A DNA stretch of 64,000 nucleotides from Spirochaetaceae bacterium (lineage in GTDB: Bacteria > Spirochaetota > Leptospiria > Leptospirales > Leptonemataceae). Below the pieces are notes generated by a model. That model saw only the letters and a list, made by a program, of their open reading frames with translations. It did no database searches and had not been told where the DNA came from. Shown in pieces: positions 52,107 through 61,183 of this stretch. The DNA lies in assembly GCA_002730875.1 (NCBI GenBank), contig PCBI01000005.1:186001-250000 (forward strand). The letters are read 5' to 3'. The first letter of the stretch is position 1, and every line of letters starts with the position of its first letter. Both the position numbers and the translations under genes were made by a program.

Positions 52107-53438
52107 ATGAGCGTCGAGGAACAATTACTGGATCTGGAAACCTTTGAGTCCCGGTTTATAGAAGCAAACCGCGGCAAACCGTTGTTTCTGATCCGGTATC
52201 AAAATGTGCAGGGCATGGAGATCCAGGAGTTCCTGACCTATCTAAAAAACGAAGTTCACAGCATTTTGAATCTCACCGATGTGGAGTTCTGCTTTCACCT
52301 ACTGGATCTGAATACGCTTCTGATGGGAATTACTCCCTATTCAAGTTGGCAAGGCCGGGACTTCCCGAACATAGACAGCGCTGTGGGAAGGTTTCACGAC
52401 GAATGCGCCAGCAACCGTGTTTGCCTGTTTGATTTCGGGGTAGCCCGCACTCAGTGCAATTTCATTTCGGACTCGGAGGAGATCCTGTACGAATTGCTCC
52501 AGGCCTCCGAAAAGAATCTTCGCGACAACCTTACTCGCTGGAGCTGGACCTATTTTAATCGGGCCAACACCTACATAGCGGGCGCAGCAAACGAGGCAAT
52601 GATACAGCCCACTATCTCGTATGATCCGCACCGAAAAACCTTCACGGTAAAGGGAGGGGAAGTATTCGTGGGCGGCGGGCTCTATGAGAATTACCGGGAA
52701 CTGATTCAAGACATACCTTCCGACCAGGACATCAACCGGATAGAACTCCTGATACTGGAAAAACTCATTATCGCATGCGAGAGAGCCCCGGGGCTACTTA
52801 AATTCAACATCTCCCCCCAATCGCTCATAGACACATTTTCGCAAAGGGATAAGGTTCAGAGATTGCAGAAGCTCTGGAATGCCATGGGCCTGGAAGCCAA
52901 AAACATTCGGTTCGAACTCGTAGAAAAGCCATACGAGGAAGTGCGTTACTCGTTGAAGAACGTATGCGAAGAGTTCTGGAAATGCGGCGTCAGCTTTGCA
53001 GCCGACGACTTCGGCGTTAAGAGCCAGAGCCACCAGGTTGTGCTTGAACTCGGAATCATGATAAAGGAATTCAAACTGGATCCCATTAGTTTCCGTTTCA
53101 AAGCAAACGAAGACCAGATCAAATTTCTGGATAACCTGGCTTTCATCGACTACTGCAAACGTCTGGCAGACAACCGGGAAGCGATGATCACTGCGGAAGC
53201 CGTGGAAGACTATGATACCCTCCAATTCCTGATGGAACATCAGATCTATCAGTATCAGAGCAATATTTTTTGCGGCAAGATGCCCATCGATCAGTACAAG
53301 GCAGAGTTTGAAAGTATGAGCGATCTGCCGGAAGCTGTGGTCAAAGAGATAATCGACGAACGAGCTTCGGAGATGTGGAGGGACCACTCATCCAACATTT
53401 TCGAGATTGCTCGTAGCCGCGGCCTTCACCGAGACTGA
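52107..53438 (+). CDS. variant EAL-domain protein (EVF form)
   Basis: 443 cytosolic residues. The first 150 may be a degenerate GGDEF-like or unknown domain. Residues 165-410 form an EAL phosphodiesterase fold in which the name motif reads GGEVFVGGG, yet the catalytic set seems complete when spacing is compared with RocR: E185, N234 (FNISP), E270 (FELVE), D300/D301 (AADDFG), K323, E364 and Q384. Substrate could still be c-di-GMP. The stop is 1 base before the next ATG, so it is translationally coupled to the hybrid kinase at 53440, suggesting one pathway. Confidence 0.75.
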   Translation: MSVEEQLLDLETFESRFIEANRGKPLFLIRYQNVQGMEIQEFLTYLKNEVHSILNLTDVEFCFHLLDLNTLLMGITPYSSWQGRDFPNIDSAVGRFHDECASNRVCLFDFGVARTQCNFISDSEEILYELLQASEKNLRDNLTRWSWTYFNRANTYIAGAANEAMIQPTISYDPHRKTFTVKGGEVFVGGGLYENYRELIQDIPSDQDINRIELLILEKLIIACERAPGLLKFNISPQSLIDTFSQRDKVQRLQKLWNAMGLEAKNIRFELVEKPYEEVRYSLKNVCEEFWKCGVSFAADDFGVKSQSHQVVLELGIMIKEFKLDPISFRFKANEDQIKFLDNLAFIDYCKRLADNREAMITAEAVEDYDTLQFLMEHQIYQYQSNIFCGKMPIDQYKAEFESMSDLPEAVVKEIIDERASEMWRDHSSNIFEIARSRGLHRD

Positions 53439-53439
53439 T

Positions 53440-55845
53440 ATGCCTTCCCCTGGAATAAGAAGACCGGTTGCTCTGGCTGCTTTTCTTTTCATCCTATTGG
53501 CGCTATTTTCCAATAACCCCGTAGCGGCAGAAGAATCCTGCAATCTACTTGCTGATCCTTCCAGGCCGGGAGCGAAAGTAGAGAACCTCACAGGCACTTT
53601 GTTCGTCGAGAAGCAGCTCCTTTCAGTAAACGATCTGCCGGACTTCCCCGGGGAACCACGACGCCTGGAAAATCTGAACCTGGGTTTCTCCGAGCCTTTC
53701 TGGATACAATTCTGCGTTAAGAACGTTAGCGCGCATTACTGGTTCGGCGAATTAGTGATTCTGAATGCTTTCGTGCAATCCCTGGATTTCTACACAGATG
53801 CGAACGCTCCGGGCGCTGGCATCTGGGAAGAGAAAAAGCTAAATCTGAATCGATTCATTTCCAGCTCCATTTCGGTGCCCCCTGGAGCCACAGTTAAGTA
53901 TCGTATTCGTTTTGACGCGAAACTGCCTGCCCGTCTACCCATGATTCTTCAGTCCGGCCGCGTCGACACATCCTGGGTCGTGTTGATGGACGGAATAACC
54001 ATGGGATCCGGCTTCATACTGATCCTGTACAGCCTGACCATCTGGTTGTTCTCGCGCGAGAAGGATTATTTGTACTATGCTGCGCTTTTACTACTATTCC
54101 TGCTCCACAGGTCGTTCTTTCAGGGTATCATGAACTTCCTTTTGCCGGCCACCGTGCTGGAGTACAGATTGGAGTTTACGCTGTCCGCCGTATGCGCCCT
54201 GCATATGTTTCTTTTTCTCTGGTTGGATTCTTTCGCAGGAAAGACTCTTCGCGGAACCTTCTGGGCGCGAATTCCGCCAATCACTGCCAGCTTCTATCTG
54301 GTCATCCTGCTGCTTTCCTGGTTTATTCCATTCAAGGTTAATCAGCTCATCTATGCTGTGGTGGTGCCGGCAACACTGATGGTGACGGTACTCAGTTTTG
54401 CGGCCCTGGGAAAGGGATTTCGACCGGCCCGGTTCTTCTTCGTTGCCAATCTGGGCTATCCCATGGCGGCCCTGCTCGGCACCGTTTTGCAGAAAAATGC
54501 GGAGACTCCGGCTCTGGTGGTGTTGCACTTTATCGATCTGGGAATACTCTACCAGATGGCCTTTTTCTCTCTGGCCATCGCCGATAAGATTCGATTCAGA
54601 AATGAAAAGAGAGAAGAGAATCTGGAGCGGATTGTAGAGGAGCGAACCGCCAACCTGCAACGCATGGTAGAAGAAAAAGTCGAAGCCCAGAAAAAGGCCG
54701 AGCAAGCTTCCCGAAGCAAATCCGAATTCCTGGCGAACATGAGCCATGAGATTCGCACGCCCATGAATGCATTGTTGGGTACGGCGGAACTACTGGGCTA
54801 CACGGAACTCTCGGAAGAACAGCGAAAGCATTTACAGGTATTTCAGACCGCGGGCCGAACTCTGATGAACATCCTGAACGATATCCTGGATATCTCGAGG
54901 ATCGAATCGGATCAGATCGAAATAGAAACGGAACCCTTCTCGCCACGGGAACTCCTGCGGACGCTGGAACTTACCTACGCGCCCAACCCCGGCCATCCAG
55001 TGCTGCTTCGATTTAGCGCCTGGGATCTACCTCCGAGGCTCCTGGGCGATCCGCACAGGCTTTTTCAGATTATTGGAAACCTGGTCTCCAACGCTTTGAA
55101 ATTTACCGACCAGGGCTGGATCGAAGTCCGAAGCAAGTATCGGGGATCGGGGAAGGAAGGGGAACTGATCGTCGAAGTGGAAGATACCGGACGAGGCATT
55201 CCCGAAGAGAAGCAACCCAGGCTATTCCAGCGATTCTATCAAATCAAAGACGGCCAGAAAACCATGGTGTCCGGAACTGGCCTGGGGCTTAGCATTTGTC
55301 AGTCCCTGGTCAGTCGAATGAAAGGCACCATAGATGTCAAAAGTCGGCCTGGCGAAGGCAGCCTCTTTACGGTGCGGATCCCCTTACAGGAAGCCACTGC
55401 GGGAGTCCAGGAAGTCCAGCCCGAAGTTCTGCAGCCTGCATCCGTGAAACCGCTTAACATCCTGGCGGTGGATGACAATCCGGACAACCTGTACCTCCTG
55501 GAAAGACTGCTGCAGCGACTGGGCCACAAAACGGTAAGTTCGCCCAATCCCACCGAAGCCCTGCATTTGCTCACAGAAAACTGGTTCGATCTGGTCATTC
55601 TGGACATTCAGATGCCCGAAATAGATGGATTCCAGCTTCTGAAGCTGATTCGCTCCCGGGAACTTTTTCCCTCCAACAAACCCATAGTCGCTATTACGGC
55701 CTATGCCGCCCCGGAGGACCGCAGACAGGTGCTGGAAGCGGGTTTCAGCGCCTATCTGTCCAAGCCCATTCGACCAAAAGCGCTCAACGAAATGCTGTAT
55801 TCGCTCTTCGGCAATCGCAACGGAGCCGGTTCGAATTTCTCTTGA
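53440..55845 (+). CDS. 7TMR-DISM hybrid histidine kinase with receiver
   Basis: 801 residues from the ATG at 53440, 1 base after the preceding stop. Signal peptide ending NNPVAAEE; extracytoplasmic 7TMR-DISMED2 domain (about 45-175; NLGFSEPFWIQFCVKN); seven membrane helices (about 183-382); coiled coil; HisKA with H436 (NMSHEIRTPM); HATPase (N-box NLVSNALKFT; DTGRGIP; GTGLGLSI); receiver with D722 (VILDIQMP) and K775. It should sense a periplasmic ligand and pass phosphate through its own receiver to an unlinked partner. Coupling with the EVF-type EAL protein suggests that the two share an output. Confidence 0.9.
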   Translation: MPSPGIRRPVALAAFLFILLALFSNNPVAAEESCNLLADPSRPGAKVENLTGTLFVEKQLLSVNDLPDFPGEPRRLENLNLGFSEPFWIQFCVKNVSAHYWFGELVILNAFVQSLDFYTDANAPGAGIWEEKKLNLNRFISSSISVPPGATVKYRIRFDAKLPARLPMILQSGRVDTSWVVLMDGITMGSGFILILYSLTIWLFSREKDYLYYAALLLLFLLHRSFFQGIMNFLLPATVLEYRLEFTLSAVCALHMFLFLWLDSFAGKTLRGTFWARIPPITASFYLVILLLSWFIPFKVNQLIYAVVVPATLMVTVLSFAALGKGFRPARFFFVANLGYPMAALLGTVLQKNAETPALVVLHFIDLGILYQMAFFSLAIADKIRFRNEKREENLERIVEERTANLQRMVEEKVEAQKKAEQASRSKSEFLANMSHEIRTPMNALLGTAELLGYTELSEEQRKHLQVFQTAGRTLMNILNDILDISRIESDQIEIETEPFSPRELLRTLELTYAPNPGHPVLLRFSAWDLPPRLLGDPHRLFQIIGNLVSNALKFTDQGWIEVRSKYRGSGKEGELIVEVEDTGRGIPEEKQPRLFQRFYQIKDGQKTMVSGTGLGLSICQSLVSRMKGTIDVKSRPGEGSLFTVRIPLQEATAGVQEVQPEVLQPASVKPLNILAVDDNPDNLYLLERLLQRLGHKTVSSPNPTEALHLLTENWFDLVILDIQMPEIDGFQLLKLIRSRELFPSNKPIVAITAYAAPEDRRQVLEAGFSAYLSKPIRPKALNEMLYSLFGNRNGAGSNFS

Positions 55846-55869
55846 CCCGCGCCGGAAGTGTGCTAGACT
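55842..55869 (+). promoter_or_regulatory. sigma-70 promoter for the CarD-like gene
   Basis: TTGACC (55842-55847), 16-base spacer, TAGACT (55864-55869), with TG two bases before the -10. Start expected near 55876, leaving a leader of about 23 bases. The -35 overlaps the stop codon of the kinase gene. Confidence 0.6.
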
Positions 55870-55898
55870 AGCCGTTTAAGAGCTATTCTGGACGAATT

Positions 55899-56513
55899 AT
55901 GCCCCAGGCAAAGAGTAAAACCGCCAAAAAGAAAACAGCAAAGAAGGCTGCTGCCAAGAAGAAGGCCAGCGCGAAGAAGACCGCGGCCCCTAAATCAAGC
56001 AAGAAGAGCAGCGCTGCCGCTAAGAAGGCGGACACGGACTTTACTGTAGGAGATTATGTTGTTTATCCCATGCACGGAGTAGGGGAGATATCCGCCGTGC
56101 AAAATCAGAACATCCTCGGAAAGAGAACCCTCTGCTATATCCTTGAAATCGAAAATAGCAAGATGAAGGTAATGATTCCTGTAGATAGCGCCAAAGAGCG
56201 CGGAATCCGGCCTATCATCCAGAAAAAGGACGTGAAGAAGGTTCTGGACCTGCTGAAGAAGGATGAAGTAGACACCGAAGAAGACTGGAAGATCCGGTAT
56301 CAAAACAATCAGAACAAGATACGATCCGGCTCGATCTACTCGGTGGCCGAGGTGTGCAGGAACCTCTATAAGCGTGCCCGGGATAAGGAACTATCGCTCA
56401 TGGAACGCAGGCTGTACGAACTGGCCTATTCCCTGATCACCAGCGAACTTGCGCTCGCAAGATCCGTTTCCACGGAAGAAGCAAGTAATCTCATCTCCGA
56501 AGTACTCTCCTGA
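55899..56513 (+). CDS. CarD-family RNA polymerase regulator with histone-H1-like tail
   Basis: 204 residues. The first 46 are a Lys/Ala/Ser-rich tail (repeats of AKKK and AAKK) like histone H1 or bacterial H1 homologues, expected to bind DNA non-specifically. The CarD/CdnL domain follows: [17 protein letters not shown] (RNA-polymerase beta-binding Tudor-like part), then [19 protein letters not shown], and a helical C-terminal domain with [19 protein letters not shown]. CdnL proteins stabilise the open promoter complex and are often essential. Its own promoter precedes it. The start ATG at 55899 has only a weak ribosome site, though the tail reading frame is unambiguous. Confidence 0.9.
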   Translation: MPQAKSKTAKKKTAKKAAAKKKASAKKTAAPKSSKKSSAAAKKADTDFTVGDYVVYPMHGVGEISAVQNQNILGKRTLCYILEIENSKMKVMIPVDSAKERGIRPIIQKKDVKKVLDLLKKDEVDTEEDWKIRYQNNQNKIRSGSIYSVAEVCRNLYKRARDKELSLMERRLYELAYSLITSELALARSVSTEEASNLISEVLS

Positions 56514-56608
56514 TTCGTCCATAGCTCAGCCGGCTCTTGCCGGAATTGCGGCCTGGCCGCACCCAAGCATCCGAAAGGGTGCGAATAAATATTGGAAGGG
56601 TTTGAGTT

Positions 56609-57790
56609 ATGAACATCCTTTATCGTATACTGGCCGCAGTGGCCGGTGGAGCCTGTGGCTTCTTTCTCTCGGTAGCAACAGGCATGGAATTCGCTGCTGC
56701 TGCCATATCAGGCGGAATCGTTTTTGCGATTTCTCTTGCTTTCTTTTTCATCGACCGACTGTTCAAAGGAATCAGCGGAGAACTATTGTTCTGCATTTCT
56801 ACGGGAGTGCTTTCCGGGTTGCTTCTGTCGGGAGTGGCCGGCTGGCTGCTTACATCGCTGGGCGTTGAATCTGGCATACTACGTGCCATCGGGCCCTATC
56901 TCTATGTGCTTCCGGCGGTCCTTCTAGGCTATGGCGGCTACATATTTGCACAAAGACCGGGACTGCGAATCTTCGGCGGCGGCGGCTTCCGCAAGGATGA
57001 ACAGGGCGGCGCCTCCACCGAGAAGATTCTTGACACCTCGGTGATTATTGACGGGCGAATCCTGGATATTGCACAGACCAACTTCATTGAAGGTCCGTTC
57101 ATCATCCCGAACTTCGTATTACGCGAGATTCAGCTCATCAGCGACTCCCCGGATCCCATAAAAAGAAACCGAGGACGTCGCGGACTGGAGATGCTAAACA
57201 AGCTCCAGCAACTCGGCACCGTAAAAGTTAAGATCAGCTACATTGATTACACCGACACCCGGGAAGTAGATGCCAAACTGGTGAAGCTCTCCCTGGAAAC
57301 CGGCGGGAAGCTGATCACAAACGACTTCAACCTGAACAAAGTGGCCGAATTGCAGGGTGTAGAAGTTCTGAACCTGAACAATCTAACCAACGCTTTGAAG
57401 CCGATTGTGCTTCCCGGCGAGGACATCGTAATTGATGTCATCAAAGAAGGAAAAGATGAAAACCAGGGCATTGGATACCTGGAAGACGGTACCATGGTAG
57501 TCGTGGAAAACGGCCGAAACCTGCTGGGCAAAACGGTGCAGGTGAACGTAACCTCCATTATCCAGACAGCGGCCGGAAAGATGATCTTCACCCGCGCCAA
57601 CGGCAGCGGCGAGCCTACCCAGAGCCCGGATGAGCGTAGCAAGCAGGGCGGCGGTGACCGTGGGGACCGAAATGATCGGGGAGACCGCAATGACCGCGGC
57701 GGCGACCGAAATGATCGCGGAGGTCGTCGGGGAAACCGGGACCGGGAAGCAGCCGGCGGCGGAGGCCGACGGCGCGGTCGACAGCAATAA
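56609..57790 (+). CDS. PIN-TRAM membrane protein with Arg/Gly/Asp-rich tail
   Basis: 393 residues. Four membrane helices (about 5-115), then a PIN ribonuclease-fold domain (about 130-265) starting [14 protein letters not shown] with conserved acidic residues and [16 protein letters not shown], then a TRAM RNA-binding domain (about 270-335; [20 protein letters not shown]). This is the YacL-type architecture. The last 50 residues repeat GDRNDRGG-like units and end RRRGRQQ, resembling RGG-type RNA-binding tails; this tail is not typical of YacL. Likely a membrane-tethered RNase or RNA-binding protein. It follows carD by 95 bases on the same strand. Confidence 0.87.
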   Translation: MNILYRILAAVAGGACGFFLSVATGMEFAAAAISGGIVFAISLAFFFIDRLFKGISGELLFCISTGVLSGLLLSGVAGWLLTSLGVESGILRAIGPYLYVLPAVLLGYGGYIFAQRPGLRIFGGGGFRKDEQGGASTEKILDTSVIIDGRILDIAQTNFIEGPFIIPNFVLREIQLISDSPDPIKRNRGRRGLEMLNKLQQLGTVKVKISYIDYTDTREVDAKLVKLSLETGGKLITNDFNLNKVAELQGVEVLNLNNLTNALKPIVLPGEDIVIDVIKEGKDENQGIGYLEDGTMVVVENGRNLLGKTVQVNVTSIIQTAAGKMIFTRANGSGEPTQSPDERSKQGGGDRGDRNDRGDRNDRGGDRNDRGGRRGNRDREAAGGGGRRRGRQQ

Positions 57791-57797
57791 TTGCCGG

Positions 57798-57833
57798 AAA
57801 CGGAAGGCTCCCAGATGGGCCTTCCGTTTTTTT
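57798..57833 (+). terminator. strong Rho-independent terminator after the PIN-TRAM gene
   Basis: AAACGGAAGGC (57798-57808) and GCCTTCCGTTT (57819-57829) form a perfect 11-bp stem with a 10-base loop and a run of seven T (57827-57833). It closes the carD/PIN-TRAM unit 8 bases after the stop. Confidence 0.9.
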
Positions 57834-58218
57834 GTGAGATAGCGGCCGCCACTGATCAGGAAGCGCCCCCCAATTGCCGCCTTTCATATGCGGCAGGAAT
57901 CTAACTTCCTTTCTCCTACGCACTGCCCTCCAATTCCGTCTCAACACCAGAGATTTCAGCGACCGCAGAACCTTCCCGCAGAGGCAGTATCAAACCCCGG
58001 TGATTTTGAATCCGCCTAAAGGTTTACCTGGACAGGTTTCCGGCCTTCGATTCTGTGGAGAGTAAAGACTGTTACACACCGGACACCCTTGAGTCATGGT
58101 ATCGACACAATTCTGTAATAATAGTACGATCAAATCGGATCATAACATCTTTTTATGGCGAATGAAATACGGATGCATTACGTATCCATTTCTTTTTTGC
58201 TACATTTTGGAGAAAGCT
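57834..58218. other. 385-base region upstream of the porin gene
   Basis: No gene recognised. The minus-strand frame crossing 57947-57615 is a shadow. Small hairpins (GCCGC/GCGGC near 57876-57894 and AGGAA/TTCCT near 57895-57910) follow the terminator. An extended -10-like TG-t-AATAAT (58114-58122) in an AT-rich stretch is the best promoter candidate for the porin; GGAG lies 7 bases before its ATG. Confidence 0.4.
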
Positions 58219-59886
58219 ATGACACGATTTTCTGGCATCGCCGGGCTACTCGCACTGGCTCTATTTCTACTTCCATCGGCCTCCCAGGCAGAAGATGGGA
58301 AATTCAAGATGCGTCTGGGTACCGAAATCTGGCCGGACTATGAATTTCTGGACCGACAGCCCACCGGTCCGGACCAGGCAGGCGCCGAAAGCGAGGATAC
58401 CGGCTTTGTTCTGGGACGAGCTCGCCTGAATATGAGCGGCCGCTATTACAAAGGAAACAAGAAAGGGATTGGCTTCCGCTTCACGGTGGAACAAGAGCAC
58501 AACCCTCCGGACTCCTGCTCAGGCTACAACTGCACCAGCAGCAACCCTTATTTCACGAAGATGAAATTCGTATTTGTCGATGTGCCCGTGGCCGACTGGA
58601 TGTCTATCCGCTTCGGACAGCAGCATACGCCGGTAGTGGATACTCAGTCCGATGTTTCGCTGCAGGATCTGTGGGGACACCGATACATCGCCAAAGCGCC
58701 CTGGGACGATTTTGGCGCTTCCCCTTCCACCTTGCGAGGAATCAGCGCCATTGTGGATCTGGACTACTTTTCCATGCAATTGCTACTGGGTAATGGCGAA
58801 GGAATCGACGCCAACAATGGACAGGCAAGGCTGCGGAACTTTACTACTCCGTCCAACGTACTCAGCGCAATGCGCAACGGGGTAAATTCCAATTATGGAC
58901 TGGACTTCGTGGGTATGCTGAGCTTCAGCCCCCTGGGAAAGAAGGGCACTCATAGAATCCATATCAATACCCCTTTTCGCATACAGAACGTAGTGGGTCT
59001 TTCCGGTCAGGACACAAGTTTGCCGGCCCTGGACGCCTGCAATAATTCCATTACCATGGTGGCTTCGGGCCCCACTCCTTCCACCACCTGCGCAAATATT
59101 GTGAGCACTTTACGTCCGGCTATCTACAAAGGAGACCCTCGGGCCGCACGCGATTATGCTGCCGGCCTGGAACTGGATTACGAATACAAAGGTCAGGGTC
59201 TGGAGTCTACGCTGGGTCTGGGATACATCCAGAAAGTAGATCGTCGCAGCACCGCCTACAGAATTCGACCCGACGTCACTCTAAACGGAACATTTACGGA
59301 TTTGGCCAACAATTATCGCACCGGCGCCGATCAGAGAGGCGATATGGTCTACATGTTCTGGCACGGTAAGTATAGATTCCTGGGCGCCTTTTTGCGATTC
59401 GCCACGGGAAATGGAAACGGTAGCCCCTCCAATAACCTGGCTACCTACGACAATCGCGACTACTGGAGACAAATCCTGGCTCTGGATGCGGCGGACAATA
59501 CCATAGGCAACCTGACCTACTCGGAAGCGCTGGCGGTAGACTTTGGACGAGCTACGTTTACCGAGTGGCTGGCCGGAATCACCTGGCATATGAACGAGTA
59601 CTTTCGCATCAGTCTTGGTTTCTCCGAAGTCCGCGCCACAGACTCCAGAGGCGGACCGGCCAAAGTGTCGCCGCTGGATGCTTACAATCTTCCTGGCGGA
59701 GATACGCTTTCAGAAACGCTGGCGGACTCGGGGACTTTTGCTCAGATTCCGGGATTCTATCAGAGCCTGGGCTACACAGATTCCAGTGGATTTCGCATCC
59801 AGGACTATGCCGGCCAGAGGGCCCGGAACCAACAGATCTTCATTCGCGCTACCTTTGAGCTGAACGGAGAGTTCACTGTAGATTGA
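58219..59886 (+). CDS. outer-membrane porin-like beta-barrel protein
   Basis: 555 residues from the ATG at 58219 (GGAG 7 bases upstream). Signal peptide MTRFSGIAGLLALALFLLPS, cleaved after SQA. The mature protein has an OprO/OprP-like porin pattern: an opening strand FKMRLGTEIWPDY, GRARLNMSGRYYK, RFGQQHTPVV...LQDLWGHRY and many alternating strands with Asn/Asp/Gly-rich loops. It has two cysteines in a loop (DSCSGYNCTSS) and two more near 285-310, unusual for porins. The C-terminus ends EFTVD rather than in Phe/Trp. Solute specificity cannot be predicted. It stands alone, with its own promoter region and no partner gene. Confidence 0.75.
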   Translation: MTRFSGIAGLLALALFLLPSASQAEDGKFKMRLGTEIWPDYEFLDRQPTGPDQAGAESEDTGFVLGRARLNMSGRYYKGNKKGIGFRFTVEQEHNPPDSCSGYNCTSSNPYFTKMKFVFVDVPVADWMSIRFGQQHTPVVDTQSDVSLQDLWGHRYIAKAPWDDFGASPSTLRGISAIVDLDYFSMQLLLGNGEGIDANNGQARLRNFTTPSNVLSAMRNGVNSNYGLDFVGMLSFSPLGKKGTHRIHINTPFRIQNVVGLSGQDTSLPALDACNNSITMVASGPTPSTTCANIVSTLRPAIYKGDPRAARDYAAGLELDYEYKGQGLESTLGLGYIQKVDRRSTAYRIRPDVTLNGTFTDLANNYRTGADQRGDMVYMFWHGKYRFLGAFLRFATGNGNGSPSNNLATYDNRDYWRQILALDAADNTIGNLTYSEALAVDFGRATFTEWLAGITWHMNEYFRISLGFSEVRATDSRGGPAKVSPLDAYNLPGGDTLSETLADSGTFAQIPGFYQSLGYTDSSGFRIQDYAGQRARNQQIFIRATFELNGEFTVD

Positions 59887-60031
59887 TCGGTAAGGAGTCT
59901 GCGCCGTGGAATTCGGCGCGGACGATTACTTTGTTCGGGACTCACGACCGGTTGCCCTACGTGTTCCCACCTACCCTACACTTCCACTGCTTCGCAAGCC
60001 AATTCGTGAGACAACAGCCCGCAACCCGCCA

Positions 60032-61180
60032 TTACAGGTTGTTTCGAGCTCGGGACTTGTTGGCCTCTTCCAGGACATCCAGGAAGGCGGATACTTCGGC
60101 AGTTGAATTTGCTTCGCCAAATGAAACACTGAAGGCGCTGCTATGGCTGTCCGCCACGCCCATTTCCAGAAGCGTGCGCGAATGAGTATGCATGCCTCCT
60201 TCGCCGTGCAGGGCTCTGACCTGAAATCCATGCTTCTGAATCGCTGCTGTGGTTTGATGCGGCACGGTATTTGGAAGCAGAATAGAGGACGTGTTTACCA
60301 GCCTGACCTGATCTTTACCCAGAATCTTGATCTCCGGTATTCGGCTTAACAGTTCCTTCTCGAACAGGTTGCGCAGTGTCTGAAGCGAAGTGAGCTTCCG
60401 ACCTGCATCCTGATGCACACATTTCCAGGATTCCTCCAGGCTTTGAATACCCAGTCTGTTGGCGGCGCCAGGCCGCGGAGTATGCGAATCGCCAAAGAAA
60501 ACAGAGACCGGCTCTTTTTGTCGGTAGAGAAGCATTCCCACTCCTGAAAGAGCTCCCAGCTTGTGGCCGGAAAAGGCGATGGTATGAGCTCTCAGCGAGT
60601 GCCAGGAGGGACTGTAACGGAGGGGTATCTGGCTGGCATCACAATGGAAGTGAATTCCATGTCGTTCGCAGATATCGGCCACCGAGCGCACCGGCTGAAC
60701 TACTCCGGTTTCGCCGCTGGCATACATAACGCTGATCAGCGCCGTGTCCGGACCGGCATTGTCTTCAACGAAGTCCATATCCAGCACACCCGATTTTGAG
60801 CAGGGAATCAGTAGGACATCATAACCCAGGTTGCGCAGATACTTGGCCTGGTCGTAGACACTGCTATGTTCAATCGACGAGATCAGCACCTTGTTTCTGA
60901 GAAAGGAGGAATCGGTGAGTCCGGATCCCATATAGCGATGGTACAGAAATTCGAATGCAAGACGGTTGGACTCCGTCGCTCCGGACGTGAAGACCAGCTT
61001 GTACTCCTCGAGACCCGGCGTTCCGGAAACCGTGGTATGAGCCCTCTCCAGCCACGCCGGGGGCAGCGGGGAGTTTCCAGACCCCAGGAATGCGGGATCC
61101 GAATCCAGCCATTCGGCCAGCATCTTGCGCATGGAGGCAGAAACGGGCACCGAAGTGTTGTAATCGAAATAGCCTTTCAT
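60032..61180 (-). CDS. NifS-like class V aminotransferase lacking the catalytic cysteine
   Basis: 382 residues with the cysteine-desulfurase fold: MKGYFDYNTSVPVS start, GATESNRLAFEF, SSIEHSSV (H105), HCDASQIPLRYS (D181) and the PLP Lys K207 in FSGHKLGALSG. In NifS/IscS a C-terminal loop SSGSAC carries the persulfide cysteine; here the equivalent loop (about 323-340) reads ALHGEGGMHTHSRTLLEMGV and has no cysteine, so classical desulfurase chemistry is unlikely. Another PLP reaction, such as selenocysteine lyase-like, isopenicillin-epimerase-like or aminotransferase, is possible. It starts 3 bases after the macro-domain gene, in one operon. Confidence 0.78.
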   Translation of the reverse strand: MKGYFDYNTSVPVSASMRKMLAEWLDSDPAFLGSGNSPLPPAWLERAHTTVSGTPGLEEYKLVFTSGATESNRLAFEFLYHRYMGSGLTDSSFLRNKVLISSIEHSSVYDQAKYLRNLGYDVLLIPCSKSGVLDMDFVEDNAGPDTALISVMYASGETGVVQPVRSVADICERHGIHFHCDASQIPLRYSPSWHSLRAHTIAFSGHKLGALSGVGMLLYRQKEPVSVFFGDSHTPRPGAANRLGIQSLEESWKCVHQDAGRKLTSLQTLRNLFEKELLSRIPEIKILGKDQVRLVNTSSILLPNTVPHQTTAAIQKHGFQVRALHGEGGMHTHSRTLLEMGVADSHSSAFSVSFGEANSTAEVSAFLDVLEEANKSRARNNL

Positions 61181-61183
61181 CGA

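Noticed and set aside
57874-57960. tRNA-like hairpins on the minus strand after the PIN-TRAM terminator
   Set aside because: An AGGAA/TTCCT stem-loop superficially resembles a T-arm, but the loop lacks TTCRA, and no acceptor stem or anticodon arm can be drawn.
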